A DNA stretch of 47,359 nt from a virus. Shown in pieces: positions 39,296 through 46,955 of this stretch (the first letter of the stretch is position 1; the number at the start of each line of letters is the position of its first letter). The notes under the pieces were generated by a model. The model was given only the letters and a program-made list of their open reading frames with translations, was not told where the DNA came from and searched no databases. The position numbers and the translations under genes were made by a program. Location: positions 1 through 47,359 of the IMG/VR virus record IMGVR_UViG_3300031823_000012; one strand, written 5' to 3'.

Positions 39296-39630
39296 TTATC
39301 GACCCCGTTGAAAGGAAACTTGATCCAGTCTCGAGAAGTCACCTCTTGTACTGTCTTGTTGACCAAGTACCCAATGTCCCATCCGCGATCTGAGCAATAC
39401 TCCATCAAGTAAATGATAGTATCGGCGACTGCATCTTGGGCCTTATATTCCCAATCTCTGGGCGTACCGCGAATTCCCTGTTCTTGCTTGATATGAGCTT
39501 TGGCCAGCTCACCAATCTCCTCAACTGCACCGAGGAGATGGACAGCGCCGGGAATCGTTGTAGGCCCCCCCGATGTAGGGAAGTTACGTTGACGCCATAA
39601 GTGAAGGTCACGTTGAAGAGTCATCATCAT
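39292..39630 (-). CDS. MazG-like nucleotide pyrophosphohydrolase
   Basis: This 112-residue all-alpha protein has the EEIGEL-type motif (AVEEIGELAKAHIKQE) and a downstream Asp-rich helix (AQDAVADTIIYLMEY), the metal site of MazG and related phage NTP pyrophosphohydrolases. It may clean the nucleotide pool (non-canonical or host dNTPs) or alter ppGpp levels. It overlaps neighbouring genes on both ends. Confidence 0.75.
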   Translation of the reverse strand: MMMTLQRDLHLWRQRNFPTSGGPTTIPGAVHLLGAVEEIGELAKAHIKQEQGIRGTPRDWEYKAQDAVADTIIYLMEYCSDRGWDIGYLVNKTVQEVTSRDWIKFPFNGVDK

Positions 39631-39862
39631 GTGCCCTCACCGCCTCGGCCATCCGTATCTTATCGGCAACCTCAACTTTAGGTTTCCCTAGACCTAACGT
39701 TCTCCCAATTGCCTCATATACTTCCTCAGCTGCCTCGCCGCTGAAAGTCACAAGAATAGGTAGCCCGGCAAGTGACCCCTCATTCTCTTTTACTCGAAGT
39801 CCGAAGCCGTTAGGTACCTTTACAACACTTACAGTTGTGTCGTCTAGAATTATTAGCCCCAT
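39608..39862 (-). CDS. Small protein, unknown
   Basis: This 84-residue protein has a strand-rich N-terminal half (VVKVPNGFGLRVKENEG), a helix and an acidic end (RAHDDDSST). It overlaps the MazG-like and kinase genes. The function is unknown. Confidence 0.55.
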   Translation of the reverse strand: MGLIILDDTTVSVVKVPNGFGLRVKENEGSLAGLPILVTFSGEAAEEVYEAIGRTLGLGKPKVEVADKIRMAEAVRAHDDDSST

Positions 39863-40407
39863 TCTCTATCTTTCCTCCTTCTAAGGTAGGGCCTAATTAC
39901 GTTCTCAAGTAGTTCATCGTAAGCTCCCTTAATACGATAGTTGTAGGCATGCGTGTTAGGCCAACTTCTCATTGCTAGGAATAGACCTCCGTATTTGCCG
40001 TGTATATGGGCGAAGTTCTCGTGAACCCCCTTCATTTGATGGGTAGTTTCTGCATTTCCCTGAGCAACCTCAAGTGGAACTATGCAGATAATGATGGGGC
40101 AACGTAAAGCTTTAAAGATTGCACTCGTAAATTGAATCTCCTCACTTTTAAATTGGGGGGGATGACCAAGCACACGTGAATATACCGGATCACTGAATGG
40201 GCCTAGTCGATCCCAGACGACAGGAGCTTCGTTCCCCTCTACAGCTTCCGCGAGAGCTTCATATGTATCTTGTTTAGATGTCTTCCAAATATTGTCCCGA
40301 TCAGCCGTATTTCTGGCCCCGACTCTTAGTCGGCAGTCTACACTAATTTGATTAACAAGTGTAGTCTTACCACACCCGTCTGGCCCCTCAACTACGATCA
40401 TTCTCAT
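39853..40407 (-). CDS. Deoxynucleoside monophosphate kinase-like
   Basis: This 184-residue P-loop kinase has Walker A EGPDGCGKTT (7-16) at the very N-terminus, a DR phrase (VVWDRLGPFSDPVYSRVLG) as in thymidylate kinases, and a short C-terminal helix rich in Arg. It would raise dTMP or modified dCMP to the diphosphate. It belongs to the same operon as dCMP deaminase and the ThyA-fold enzymes. Confidence 0.75.
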   Translation of the reverse strand: MRMIVVEGPDGCGKTTLVNQISVDCRLRVGARNTADRDNIWKTSKQDTYEALAEAVEGNEAPVVWDRLGPFSDPVYSRVLGHPPQFKSEEIQFTSAIFKALRCPIIICIVPLEVAQGNAETTHQMKGVHENFAHIHGKYGGLFLAMRSWPNTHAYNYRIKGAYDELLENVIRPYLRRRKDREWG

Positions 40408-40519
40408 CCTCCTCTAGATTGATACCTTTCTCAAGGTCCTTATGTGTGACCTCATCTTCATGTATTTCGTGCATCACACGATGCTCCTCATCATGCACAG
40501 GATTGTCGTCGTTGACCAT
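40388..40519 (-). CDS. Small acidic His-rich peptide
   Basis: This 43-residue ORF (MVNDDNPVHDEEHRVMHEIH) has a near-perfect ribosome-binding site (AAAGGAGG) six bases upstream and a TATAAT further upstream. It overlaps the kinase gene start by 20 bp. It is strongly acidic with several His. The role is unknown. Confidence 0.6.
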   Translation of the reverse strand: MVNDDNPVHDEEHRVMHEIHEDEVTHKDLEKGINLEEDENDRS

Positions 40520-40547
40520 ACAAACCTCCTTTTACGTTGTACGTTGC

Positions 40548-40553
40548 ATTATA
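40548..40553 (-). promoter_or_regulatory. Leftward -10 box TATAAT
   Basis: A consensus TATAAT lies 28 nt before the start of the His-rich peptide and downstream of the tRNA gene. The -35 region is poor. Confidence 0.4.
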
Positions 40554-40582
40554 TCGATAACGATGTGTAGTCGATACGGAAA

Positions 40583-40668
40583 TGCCCGAGGTGGGACTCG
40601 AACCCACACACTCTATAACGAGTGGTCGATTTTAAGTCGACCGCGTCTACCAATTCCGCCACTCGGGC
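40583..40668 (-). tRNA. tRNA-Leu (anticodon UAA)
   Basis: The 86-nt class II tRNA has acceptor stem GCCCGAG/CTCGGGC, D-arm GGCGGAATTGGTAGACGC, anticodon stem GTCGA/TCGAC with loop CTTAAAA (anticodon UAA), a long variable arm (CACTCGTTATAGAGTGTG), T-arm GTGGGTTCGAGTCCCAC and discriminator A. CCA is not encoded. It reads UUA, a codon rarer in GC-rich hosts, so it may suit the moderate GC content of the phage. Confidence 0.97.
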
Positions 40669-40716
40669 ATAGTTATAAGAAGTCTTTGTTGGAGGAGATT
40701 CTGGGGCGCAATGGCA

Positions 40717-41070
40717 TCACCTCCTCTCAATACGGTAATATAGAACTGGGTTAGTTAGTCCTGGCCACCCGGTGTAATTACAATTGGGTCGGTAGAGGTC
40801 AAATTCCCCTCCAGAATCTCTGACAATCCAGGTACGTTTACCGAAAACTTGTCGTGTAAAAACAACATGGGTATGAAGGGGTAAGAAAGACGAAGCTAGT
40901 ACGTGGTTATCTACTCGTCGTCCCCCATATCGTAAGGATCCATTCGACTGAATCTGCGTTCCATCTGCCATCGTGTTTGACTGTCCGTCACACGATCCAG
41001 AGTATACGGTAGCTCTGTGGGATTGTAGCGGAGCTACGAGTGCGAGAGACACGATAAAAGTGGTAAGAAT
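40717..41070 (-). CDS. Secreted RlpA-like (double-psi beta-barrel) protein
   Basis: This 117-residue protein is read from an ATT codon at 41070. AAGGAG lies eight bases before it and a stop lies just upstream. The product then begins with a clear signal peptide (LTTFIVSLALVAPLQSHRA). The mature part has a Tyr-Ser-Gly-Ser start, TMADGTQIQSNG, VLASSFLPLHT and TWIVRDSGGEFDLYR, the phrases of RlpA/3D-type barrels in glycan-cleaving or peptidoglycan-binding proteins. The GTG at 41052 has no ribosome-binding site and would cut the signal peptide. Two Cys could form a disulfide after export. Confidence 0.65.
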   Translation of the reverse strand: MLTTFIVSLALVAPLQSHRATVYSGSCDGQSNTMADGTQIQSNGSLRYGGRRVDNHVLASSFLPLHTHVVFTRQVFGKRTWIVRDSGGEFDLYRPNCNYTGWPGLTNPVLYYRIERR

Positions 41071-41106
41071 GACCTCGTCTCCTTATTAGTTTATAGGTCC
41101 CCTGGG

Positions 41107-42453
41107 TCATATCAATAACTCAGGTCTCGACATTACGACTTCTGCGACGTTGCGCTTGGTTTTCAATGAAAGCCACACAGCCTCGTCTATAGTGTCCTGT
41201 GCTACGAGGTGATAGTACGTGACAGGATGAGATTGCCCGATGCGGTGTAGACGATCACATGCTTGGGCAAACTCGGCATAGTCGTAGGTATGAGAGTAGA
41301 AGATTGCCGTTGATGCTGCGGTGAGAGATATTCCCAAACTTCCCGCTTGGATCTGAGCGACAAAGGCAGTCGGTGTATTTGCCTCATCAAACTCTGCGAT
41401 TCGTTGTTGTCGCACACTTGCCTTTACTCCTCCGTAGAATGGTAATACATGGTAACCGTGATGAGCACATACCTTAGCTACATCCTTGAGCTCATTAAGA
41501 AAGCGGACGAAGACGACTACCTTCTCGATGTCTTGTTCTACCATCTCCCCAACCAGTGCATTAAAGGCTTCTTTCTTCTCTTCGCCTACACGGACATATT
41601 TGCCGTCGTCCGCTCTAAGGTATCCTCCGCTGCATTGACTTAGTCGAAGTAGGCGCGTGAGAACGATAGGTGCTTCTGAGATATCCCCATTCTCGAATTC
41701 TACAATTGAGTCACGAGCCATTTGCTCGTATCGACGACGACTCTTAGAGAGGTGTACAGGAATGATCTCATGTGTGCGCTTCGGTAGGTCAAGGCAGTCC
41801 TCCTTCTTAGCTATAAATATGTATGGATCTACACGCGTGCGTAGGGCTTTAAGGTTCATATACTTTATGAGCTGATATCCTCCGTAACCCCCCCACATCG
41901 CGTAAGTTTTCTTGAAAATGCCCCACGACGAGCCTAAGATAGTATCGTCGACCACACGTAGCTCTCCAAACAAATCCAAAGGGTGCTTTGTGATTGGGGT
42001 GCCTGTCAGGGCAAGTGTGGCAACACATCTCTTACTCAGTGCATAAGCTGCCTTGCTTTGCTTCGACTGGGGATTCTTGAGCTTATGCGCCTCGTCACAA
42101 ACGAGCAAGGTGCGTCCACCGCGGCAGTATGTAAAGAGCTGATTAAGGTAATGCGGTATTCTTGCCTTATCGTAATTGATAACCTTCCACGTGAGTTGCG
42201 AGCTATCTGGAGCATGCTTACGTATCTCCGCGTCCCACACCCCCAGTGTCGATAGAGGACCCAAGACAAGTACCTGGTTGATCTCATGTTTCATCTCCCT
42301 TGCACATGCGTAGTCAATAGCTACCTTAGTCTTTCCCGTTCCCATCTCCATAAAAAGCCCCCCGCCTCGCTTTTTCTTGAGAAGCTTACGAAGAGCTAAA
42401 ACCTGATGGCCATAAGGTTTAGTCTTGAATAGATATTTAGTAGACATAGTCAT
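41107..42453 (-). CDS. SNF2-type DNA helicase
   Basis: This 448-residue superfamily-2 helicase has Walker A EMGTGKT (36-42), DEAH (LLVCDEAHKLKNP), LTGTPITKH (motif III), AGSLGISLTAA (motif V) and DRLHRIGQ (motif VI). It is a compact SNF2 version without extra domains. It may remodel protein-DNA complexes or help replication restart. It overlaps the preceding small gene by 17 bp. Confidence 0.88.
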   Translation of the reverse strand: MTMSTKYLFKTKPYGHQVLALRKLLKKKRGGGLFMEMGTGKTKVAIDYACAREMKHEINQVLVLGPLSTLGVWDAEIRKHAPDSSQLTWKVINYDKARIPHYLNQLFTYCRGGRTLLVCDEAHKLKNPQSKQSKAAYALSKRCVATLALTGTPITKHPLDLFGELRVVDDTILGSSWGIFKKTYAMWGGYGGYQLIKYMNLKALRTRVDPYIFIAKKEDCLDLPKRTHEIIPVHLSKSRRRYEQMARDSIVEFENGDISEAPIVLTRLLRLSQCSGGYLRADDGKYVRVGEEKKEAFNALVGEMVEQDIEKVVVFVRFLNELKDVAKVCAHHGYHVLPFYGGVKASVRQQRIAEFDEANTPTAFVAQIQAGSLGISLTAASTAIFYSHTYDYAEFAQACDRLHRIGQSHPVTYYHLVAQDTIDEAVWLSLKTKRNVAEVVMSRPELLI

Positions 42454-42757
42454 CTATGAGACGAATGTCAAGGTCGCAATCTATAAGTACCCTTTCGGCT
42501 ATATGTGCTTGTATAACTCGCTGGGGGTACCTTCTACAGGTCCTGATGATTTCTATATCCTTCCGGGGGATCCAGTGCATGTTTACAGTCGTACGGGTGT
42601 GCCCTATACTTCCCAATTTAAGTCCGTTAGAGGAAAGTACTCTCAAAAAGTCAGCTCCCCGTACCCACTCTTGCTTACCCTGGGATGATCGCCCATCTTT
42701 GCGAGGTTTCTCCGGTCTTGCCTTAGGTGTCGGCATCTTCTCGAGTTGCTGGGTCAT
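42437..42757 (-). CDS. Small basic DNA-binding-like protein
   Basis: This 106-residue protein has a Lys/Arg/Pro-rich leader, then a compact domain (FLRVLSSNGLKLGSIGHT, then TVNMHWIPRKDIEIIRTCRR) with the layout of an HTH or homeodomain-like fold. No exact family is named. It lies directly before the helicase gene and overlaps it. Confidence 0.5.
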   Translation of the reverse strand: MTQQLEKMPTPKARPEKPRKDGRSSQGKQEWVRGADFLRVLSSNGLKLGSIGHTRTTVNMHWIPRKDIEIIRTCRRYPQRVIQAHIAERVLIDCDLDIRLIDDYVY

Positions 42758-43127
42758 CTCCTAATGAGTCGGGTATGTCGACTGAGGGTGGTGCTGCGTC
42801 TGCTTGAGGATTACCCCGCATCTTGATTGCTGTGACTATTTCATCGTGCTCTTGCTGCAAGAACCCCATAACTGCCATATCTGAGTGACATATTCCACTA
42901 CAATATCCAGCCACAATCCCGTGGGTAGAGATTATGAAATTAGCTGTTTTACCTAGTCTTTGCCCACATGTCATACAAAATCCGCGCTGGAGTCGCTCGT
43001 AGATTTGTACCTCGTCATCCTCCAAACTCTGAAATGACGGGAAACCTACCGCCTTTACTAACCTTTTGAGATTATAAGGCAACTCGGAGAAATATCTATC
43101 CACGGCGTCGTCTGGATCTTTACTCAT
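42723..43127 (-). CDS. Zinc-binding protein
   Basis: This 134-residue protein has CMTCGQ and a later CSGIC at about 50-80, forming one zinc site inside a helical protein with an acidic, Pro-rich tail. Its end overlaps the start of the basic protein. This kind of protein is frequent in actinophage early regions. The function is unknown. Confidence 0.6.
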   Translation of the reverse strand: MSKDPDDAVDRYFSELPYNLKRLVKAVGFPSFQSLEDDEVQIYERLQRGFCMTCGQRLGKTANFIISTHGIVAGYCSGICHSDMAVMGFLQQEHDEIVTAIKMRGNPQADAAPPSVDIPDSLGDDPATREDADT

Positions 43128-43381
43128 GGATTACGCCTTTCCATTCTCTGGAGAGTCTTTACCATGAGGCGACGACATGTCATCCCCTTATAGGGGGGAC
43201 TCCGTTCCACCCAAACATAAGGAGGATATAATGGTACTACCTTGTATTCATACCTGTTTTTATCGCTAAACAATACTACTACCTTGTATTCATACCTGTT
43301 TTTATCGCTAAACAATACTACCTTGTATTCATACCTGTTTTTATCGCTAAACAATACTACCTTGTATTTTACTTCGTCCAT
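43124..43381 (-). CDS. Protein with tandem 13-residue repeats
   Basis: This 85-residue protein begins with three near-identical copies of YKVVLFSDKNRYE (the last with one extra Val), encoded by 39-bp DNA repeats. The C-terminal part (LYPPYVWVERSPPYKGM) is unrelated. The reading frame is preserved through the repeats (units of 39, 42 and 39 bp), which supports translation, although the repeat could also be a duplicated regulatory element. It overlaps both neighbours. Confidence 0.5.
   Translation of the reverse strand: MDEVKYKVVLFSDKNRYEYKVVLFSDKNRYEYKVVVLFSDKNRYEYKVVPLYPPYVWVERSPPYKGMTCRRLMVKTLQRMERRNP
43236..43368. repeat. Tandem direct repeats, 39-bp unit, 3.3 copies
   Basis: Copies lie at 43236-43274, 43278-43316 and 43317-43355, with a partial copy to 43368. 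One extra ACT separates the first two. The copies are identical, so the duplication is recent. On the plus strand a perfect AAGGAGG followed by ATATAATG begins at the edge of the array, but the ORF it would open is only 12 codons long. Confidence 0.92.
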
Positions 43382-43847
43382 TTGACGTCCTCCTTTGCTG
43401 TTTATGCATTTCTATGATTTGAGCTTGCGGATTGTATTGCTTATTAATCCTATGGCTCGCGGTGCAAATCGGACAATACATTTCTGGTCCTCGATCAGTT
43501 TGAACGAGAACAAAGCGACGCAGTTGTATGCAATAGCCACACCACCAGATACCTTTGCGATTGTACTCGTGCATTAGGTTAACTGTGGTGACTACTTTCT
43601 TCTTAAATCTTCTACCTTTGCGTACTACAACTTGCCAGGAAACCTTATCGTGATGGGTAATGCGCGACGGTGGGGGAAAAGAATGATTGTCTACGTGGAG
43701 GGTGATTGCCGGTCGATCCGTTCGTTCCTGGTAGAACTTTAGGGCCGCATTGAAGTCGTCCCCAAATCGTTTGCGTACTATCTTGCCGTTTTTCTTGCGC
43801 CAGTACACGGACCAGCGTAAGTTTGCTATCCAAAAGATGTTAGGCAT
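43347..43847 (-). CDS. Zinc-ribbon protein
   Basis: This 166-residue protein has a basic, aromatic N-terminal domain (IANLRWSVYWRKKNGKIVRK), then WWCGYCIQLRRFVLV and MYCPICTASH, two CxxC pairs forming one zinc ribbon. Actinophages encode several such proteins of unknown role, some likely in DNA or RNA binding. The 3' end enters the repeat array and overlaps the next gene. Confidence 0.65.
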   Translation of the reverse strand: MPNIFWIANLRWSVYWRKKNGKIVRKRFGDDFNAALKFYQERTDRPAITLHVDNHSFPPPSRITHHDKVSWQVVVRKGRRFKKKVVTTVNLMHEYNRKGIWWCGYCIQLRRFVLVQTDRGPEMYCPICTASHRINKQYNPQAQIIEMHKQQRRTSNGRSKIQGSIV

Positions 43848-44100
43848 ATTTATATTTTTTTCTGCTTTTTCTTTGTTTATTTAAGAAAGACTTAAATTCT
43901 TTGCACTCCTGACATCGACAGCCGTAAGCACAATAGCCAAAGGAAGTACCGTGTAGATGAGGGGGTATCTCTAGGAGTTTCTTCTGCAACATATACTCAG
44001 TATTAGCTTTTTTGCACAAATCACATCGGCATCCATCCACGTATGCATATCGAGTCCCGTGTTGTAGGGGTTTTCTCCTTTTCCTTTTAGCTAGAGGCAT
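43840..44100 (-). CDS. Double zinc-knuckle protein
   Basis: This 86-residue protein has two copies of an HGT...GCRC..C motif (HGTRYAYVDGCRCDLC and HGTSFGYCAYGCRCQEC), each with His and three Cys able to bind zinc. The arrangement is a known small phage family with one or two copies. Basic ends suggest nucleic-acid binding. Confidence 0.75.
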   Translation of the reverse strand: MPLAKRKRRKPLQHGTRYAYVDGCRCDLCKKANTEYMLQKKLLEIPPHLHGTSFGYCAYGCRCQECKEFKSFLNKQRKSRKKYKYA

Positions 44101-44269
44101 TGTCTACCTCAGACCTCCTGTACCCTTCCTTCCTATACCTTTCGTACATGTTGAGCTCAGCACGAGCTTTCTTGCGTACGTCCGCAGGGGATTGCTCTTG
44201 TTGAAGCAGTTCGAGGCATTTGCGTTCTCGCTGTGTAAGTAGCGGACTACCAGATTTAGGAAGTGACAT
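44087..44269 (-). CDS. Small basic protein, unknown
   Basis: This 60-residue protein starts at MSLPKSGSPLLTQRERKCLE, with AGGAGA before it; a longer frame was rejected. It is helical and rich in Arg/Lys/Glu (SPADVRKKARAELNMYERYR). It overlaps the double-knuckle gene. Confidence 0.55.
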   Translation of the reverse strand: MSLPKSGSPLLTQRERKCLELLQQEQSPADVRKKARAELNMYERYRKEGYRRSEVDNASS

Positions 44270-44570
44270 CAATTTCTCCTCGTCTTGCGGCCTGTGGGTA
44301 TTCCTGCTCCCTGAGCGCATCCCCGTGCTTCGTACGCATACCGTCAGTCCAATCGTCTCTCAGCTCATCAAGTGCAGCAAGCAGAGAGAAGTCACGAGCC
44401 GCGCCTTCACCTTTCGGGTACTCACGAGCAAACTCAGCAAGCGATTGGCCTTCACCCCCAATCACGCCCTCGGGCCCGAATGCGATCTCAAGACCTCGTT
44501 CGATCTCTCCAATTACAAGGTCAAGCGCCTGGAGAATACTTTCACTCCGTACATTCGCCTTATTTTCCAT
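44256..44570 (-). CDS. Helical acidic protein, unknown
   Basis: This 104-residue protein (MENKANVRSESILQALDLVI) is mostly helical with a Gly-rich turn (FGPEGVIGGEGQSLAEFARE). No motif was recognised. It overlaps the next gene by 14 bp and belongs to the early leftward chain. Confidence 0.6.
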   Translation of the reverse strand: MENKANVRSESILQALDLVIGEIERGLEIAFGPEGVIGGEGQSLAEFAREYPKGEGAARDFSLLAALDELRDDWTDGMRTKHGDALREQEYPQAARRGEIDVTS

Positions 44571-44573
44571 TAT

Positions 44574-44693
44574 CTATCCAACCCACCCTTCATTTTCGAT
44601 GGTGACTATTTCGCCTTTGTGAGTGTGCGGTGCATTAGTACTACAACCGCACACAGGGCATTTGAATCGCCAAATTGATACCCATGCAAACAC
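44574..44693 (-). CDS. Mini zinc-ribbon peptide, first gene of the leftward block
   Basis: This 39-residue ORF starts at GTG (MFAWVSIWRFKCPVCGCSTN), with AAAGGG five bases upstream. CPVCGC and PHTHKGEIV give a Cys3/His-type zinc site, and the ending ENEGWVG looks like a folded domain. It lies directly downstream of a strong promoter, so it is the first protein of the long leftward transcript. It was read in a frame different from the longer TTG-start ORF that covers the same bases. Confidence 0.6.
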   Translation of the reverse strand: MFAWVSIWRFKCPVCGCSTNAPHTHKGEIVTIENEGWVG

Positions 44694-44728
44694 AGTGTCC
44701 CTTTCGCGTGAATATGCGCGTTTCGTAC

Positions 44729-44757
44729 ATCATCACATCCATACGACCGATTGTCAA
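44729..44757 (-). promoter_or_regulatory. Leftward early promoter
   Basis: A perfect TTGACA (44757-44752), exactly 17 nt, then GATGAT (44734-44729). Transcription would start near 44722 with a 28-nt leader that contains the AAAGGG site of the first gene. The rest of 44694-44860 probably also holds the rightward promoter for the primase operon, but no clear -10/-35 pair was identified. Confidence 0.65.
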
Positions 44758-44863
44758 ATTGTCCCAGTACCTCCTTCGTCGTTCTACGTAAATTTATTAC
44801 CTTCCCATGTGCAAGTGCGTAATGTATGTCGTTCGTAGTTAAACTCAATCAAGGAGGCGAGTG

Positions 44864-45424
44864 GTGGATACCCTCGAGTTTTTGTTTAGGGTGTGGGGTC
44901 AACAGGCAGACGCGTTAGAGAAAGGCTCAGCATTTGTTTTCCTATCTTTGCGACGCGGGCCTAATGAATGGGAAGACCTTGCATATAAGTGGGCATGTGA
45001 CGAGATTGTAGTCCCGGATCCCCAGGAAGGCGACGTTTACTTTTGCCCTAACTTATTTATGCGGCCACGTAGGCGTAAGGAGTTAGTATTACCAAGCTGT
45101 TGGCTCTACGCCGACTTGGATAAGGTGAAACCCTATAAAGCTGAGCATATGGTACTAGGCCTATGCAGTCATGGTCATGGTCATCGTATGAACAGGGACC
45201 TTGAACCTTCAATTGCATGGGAATCCTCGCCGGGTAGGTACCAAGCTTTATGGCATCTCGATCGCCCTTTGCGTCCCCTTGAGCACAGTGCATTGAATCG
45301 CAAACTGTCCTGGGCACTGGGGGCAGATAAGGGTGGATGGGACATCACACAAGTACTACGTGTACCAGGAACGATCAATCACAAGTATGACGAGAAACCT
45401 GAGGTGAAGCTACTGTGGGCGTAA
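44864..45424 (+). CDS. RepB/AEP-type primase domain protein
   Basis: This 186-residue protein starts at the second of two GTGs (MDTLEFLFRVWGQQADALEK), six bases after AAGGAGG. WLYADLDKV gives the metal-binding Asp pair, and ESSPGRYQALWHLDRPL and DITQVLRVPGTINHK are the phrases of plasmid RepB-like and archaeo-eukaryotic-type primases that lay primers. It overlaps the helicase start by ten bases, so the two are translated as a pair. Primase and ATPase are often one chain in other phages. Confidence 0.78.
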   Translation: MDTLEFLFRVWGQQADALEKGSAFVFLSLRRGPNEWEDLAYKWACDEIVVPDPQEGDVYFCPNLFMRPRRRKELVLPSCWLYADLDKVKPYKAEHMVLGLCSHGHGHRMNRDLEPSIAWESSPGRYQALWHLDRPLRPLEHSALNRKLSWALGADKGGWDITQVLRVPGTINHKYDEKPEVKLLWA

Positions 45425-46803
45425 TCTCAGTAGTTGACCTCGAAAAAATACTAAGCAATGTACAAGTTCCCGTATTACATGCGCGAGGCGAGTCGAACGG
45501 GGAGGTCGCCAGCGCATCACCACGTGAGATCTATAGAAATTACAAAGATGTAATCCCCCGTGCAGTTGTAGCAAAGTTAAGTGCGAGTACTGCGGTTGGC
45601 GACCGTTCGAAGGTTCTCTGGAAGCTCACAAATGCTTTGCTGGAAGCAGGACTAACACCCGGCGAGGTCGTAGTGCTTGTTGAGAAGACTGTTTGGAATA
45701 AGTTTGGGGAGGATCGGTCTCGACTATGGGGTGATGTAAACAAGGCGGCGGCCAAAATACATCAAGCGACGTCCTCCGAGAACGGTCATAGAGACACCCG
45801 CACGGTGCCTTGGTCCATCCCTCTTGATCGTTATCTTGCGGTTGAGTCACGGGATCCTCAGTGGATGATAGAAGGTTTATGGTCGGATAAGTCGCACGGC
45901 ATTATTGCAGGTGAGCCAAAGACACGCAAGTCGTACATGGCTATCGACATAGCTCTATCAGTAGCCACAGGTACAAAGTGTCTCGGTTATTTTCCTGTAG
46001 TTAAGTCCGGTCCCGTTCTAATGATACAAGAGGAGATCTCAGATGCCGAGATGCGCAAGCGACTGCGATACATCGCTACATCTAAAGGCCTAGGGGGAAA
46101 GGTGGAGCAGGGAGATGATGGTATCTCAGTACACTTACCCCGACCCGTTCCGCTTTACTTAAGGAACAGGCAACAATTTAATTTGTCATCTGCCGATTGC
46201 CTGGAGGAAGTATGTAAGGAAATTGAAGCCAAAAAAATCTGTCTCGTTGTCTTTGACCCGCTCCAAATGATGCTCGGACAAATTGACGAGAATCGAGCAT
46301 CTGAGGTACGTTCAGTCTTGGTTGAACTTTTGAAACTGAAGGAGAAAACTGGGTGCGGGATCATGATCGTTCATCACTACTCAAAGGCATCTACAACAAA
46401 CCCCAAATTTGGGGGTCAACGTATGCTTGGCTCTCAAGCTTTTCATGGTTGGGTTGAGTCAGCTTTATACCTTAGTAAGCCCGATAAGTATACTACTTTA
46501 GTCGAGCGCGAGTTCCGTAATTTCGAGCTTGCTGAGGACTTTAGTATCGAGTATATAGGGGGGGAAGAAGCGTATGAGGTCGAAGTTAGTGAGAAGAAAC
46601 CCCAAACAACGCGAAAGCAACCCCCTAATGACTTTGAGTTACTTTGCTTGAAGCATGAGGGAGTCTCACTTAAAGTTTTGGCTAGACATTTGGGTAAGGC
46701 TGAGAAGACAATTGGGAAGCGGATCGAAGAATCCCGTCATGTGAGTTTAGGCAAAAAACAGGATACAACGGGGCGTCCAAAAGTTGTCGTGATAAGGCGA
46801 TGA
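45415..46803 (+). CDS. RepA-like hexameric helicase / AAA ATPase
   Basis: This 462-residue protein starts at GTG inside the primase gene. The N-terminal region (about 35-125) contains a helical PriCT-like domain. The RecA-like ATPase core shows Walker A GEPKTRKS (166-173) and Walker B LVVFDPLQMML (about 285-295), and IVHHYSK completes the RepA/DnaB-like pattern. The C-terminal 60 residues form a helix-turn-helix (VLARHLGKAEKTIGKRIEES), suited to DNA binding. Iterons begin ten bases past the stop codon, so it is the likely origin-recruited helicase. Confidence 0.82.
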   Translation: MGVISVVDLEKILSNVQVPVLHARGESNGEVASASPREIYRNYKDVIPRAVVAKLSASTAVGDRSKVLWKLTNALLEAGLTPGEVVVLVEKTVWNKFGEDRSRLWGDVNKAAAKIHQATSSENGHRDTRTVPWSIPLDRYLAVESRDPQWMIEGLWSDKSHGIIAGEPKTRKSYMAIDIALSVATGTKCLGYFPVVKSGPVLMIQEEISDAEMRKRLRYIATSKGLGGKVEQGDDGISVHLPRPVPLYLRNRQQFNLSSADCLEEVCKEIEAKKICLVVFDPLQMMLGQIDENRASEVRSVLVELLKLKEKTGCGIMIVHHYSKASTTNPKFGGQRMLGSQAFHGWVESALYLSKPDKYTTLVEREFRNFELAEDFSIEYIGGEEAYEVEVSEKKPQTTRKQPPNDFELLCLKHEGVSLKVLARHLGKAEKTIGKRIEESRHVSLGKKQDTTGRPKVVVIRR

Positions 46804-46812
46804 CTAGGAACG

Positions 46813-46941
46813 ATCCGCAAACCCTATGGTCCTAGTTGGACTTTTCCCTGCAATGGGCAAATCCGCAAACCCCCCGTAGCATTCAATCCGCAAACTATCC
46901 GTAAAAAATCCGCAAACCCCACTGGGTATATCCGCAAACCC
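46813..46941 (+). repeat. Iteron array, probable replication origin
   Basis: Five direct copies of ATCCGCAAACC(C) start at 46813, 46861, 46886, 46908 and 46930; the copy at 46886 ends in ACTA. A decayed copy (ATCCGTAAAA) lies at 46897. Spacings of 25, 22 and 22 bp place the last four on nearly one face of the helix. The array directly follows the primase/RepA-like operon, the usual place for a plasmid-type origin. The phage initiator has not been identified. The HTH tail of the RepA-like protein is one candidate. Confidence 0.8.
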
Positions 46942-46955
46942 CTCTCATCGCGTGC

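Noticed and set aside
40583-40668. tRNA-Leu as an attachment site
   Set aside because: No integrase or flanking duplicated tRNA end was found. The gene is complete and unaccompanied by recombination signals.
43228-43270. Rightward 12-codon ORF behind AAGGAGG at the repeat array
   Set aside because: It is very short, runs into the repeats, and lies within a leftward gene chain. It was judged coincidental unless translation is shown.
44606-44848. Leftward TTG-start ORF of 80 codons
   Set aside because: It has no ribosome-binding site, and its start would lie 15 bp from the divergent primase gene. A different frame over the same bases encodes a convincing zinc peptide with SD and promoter.
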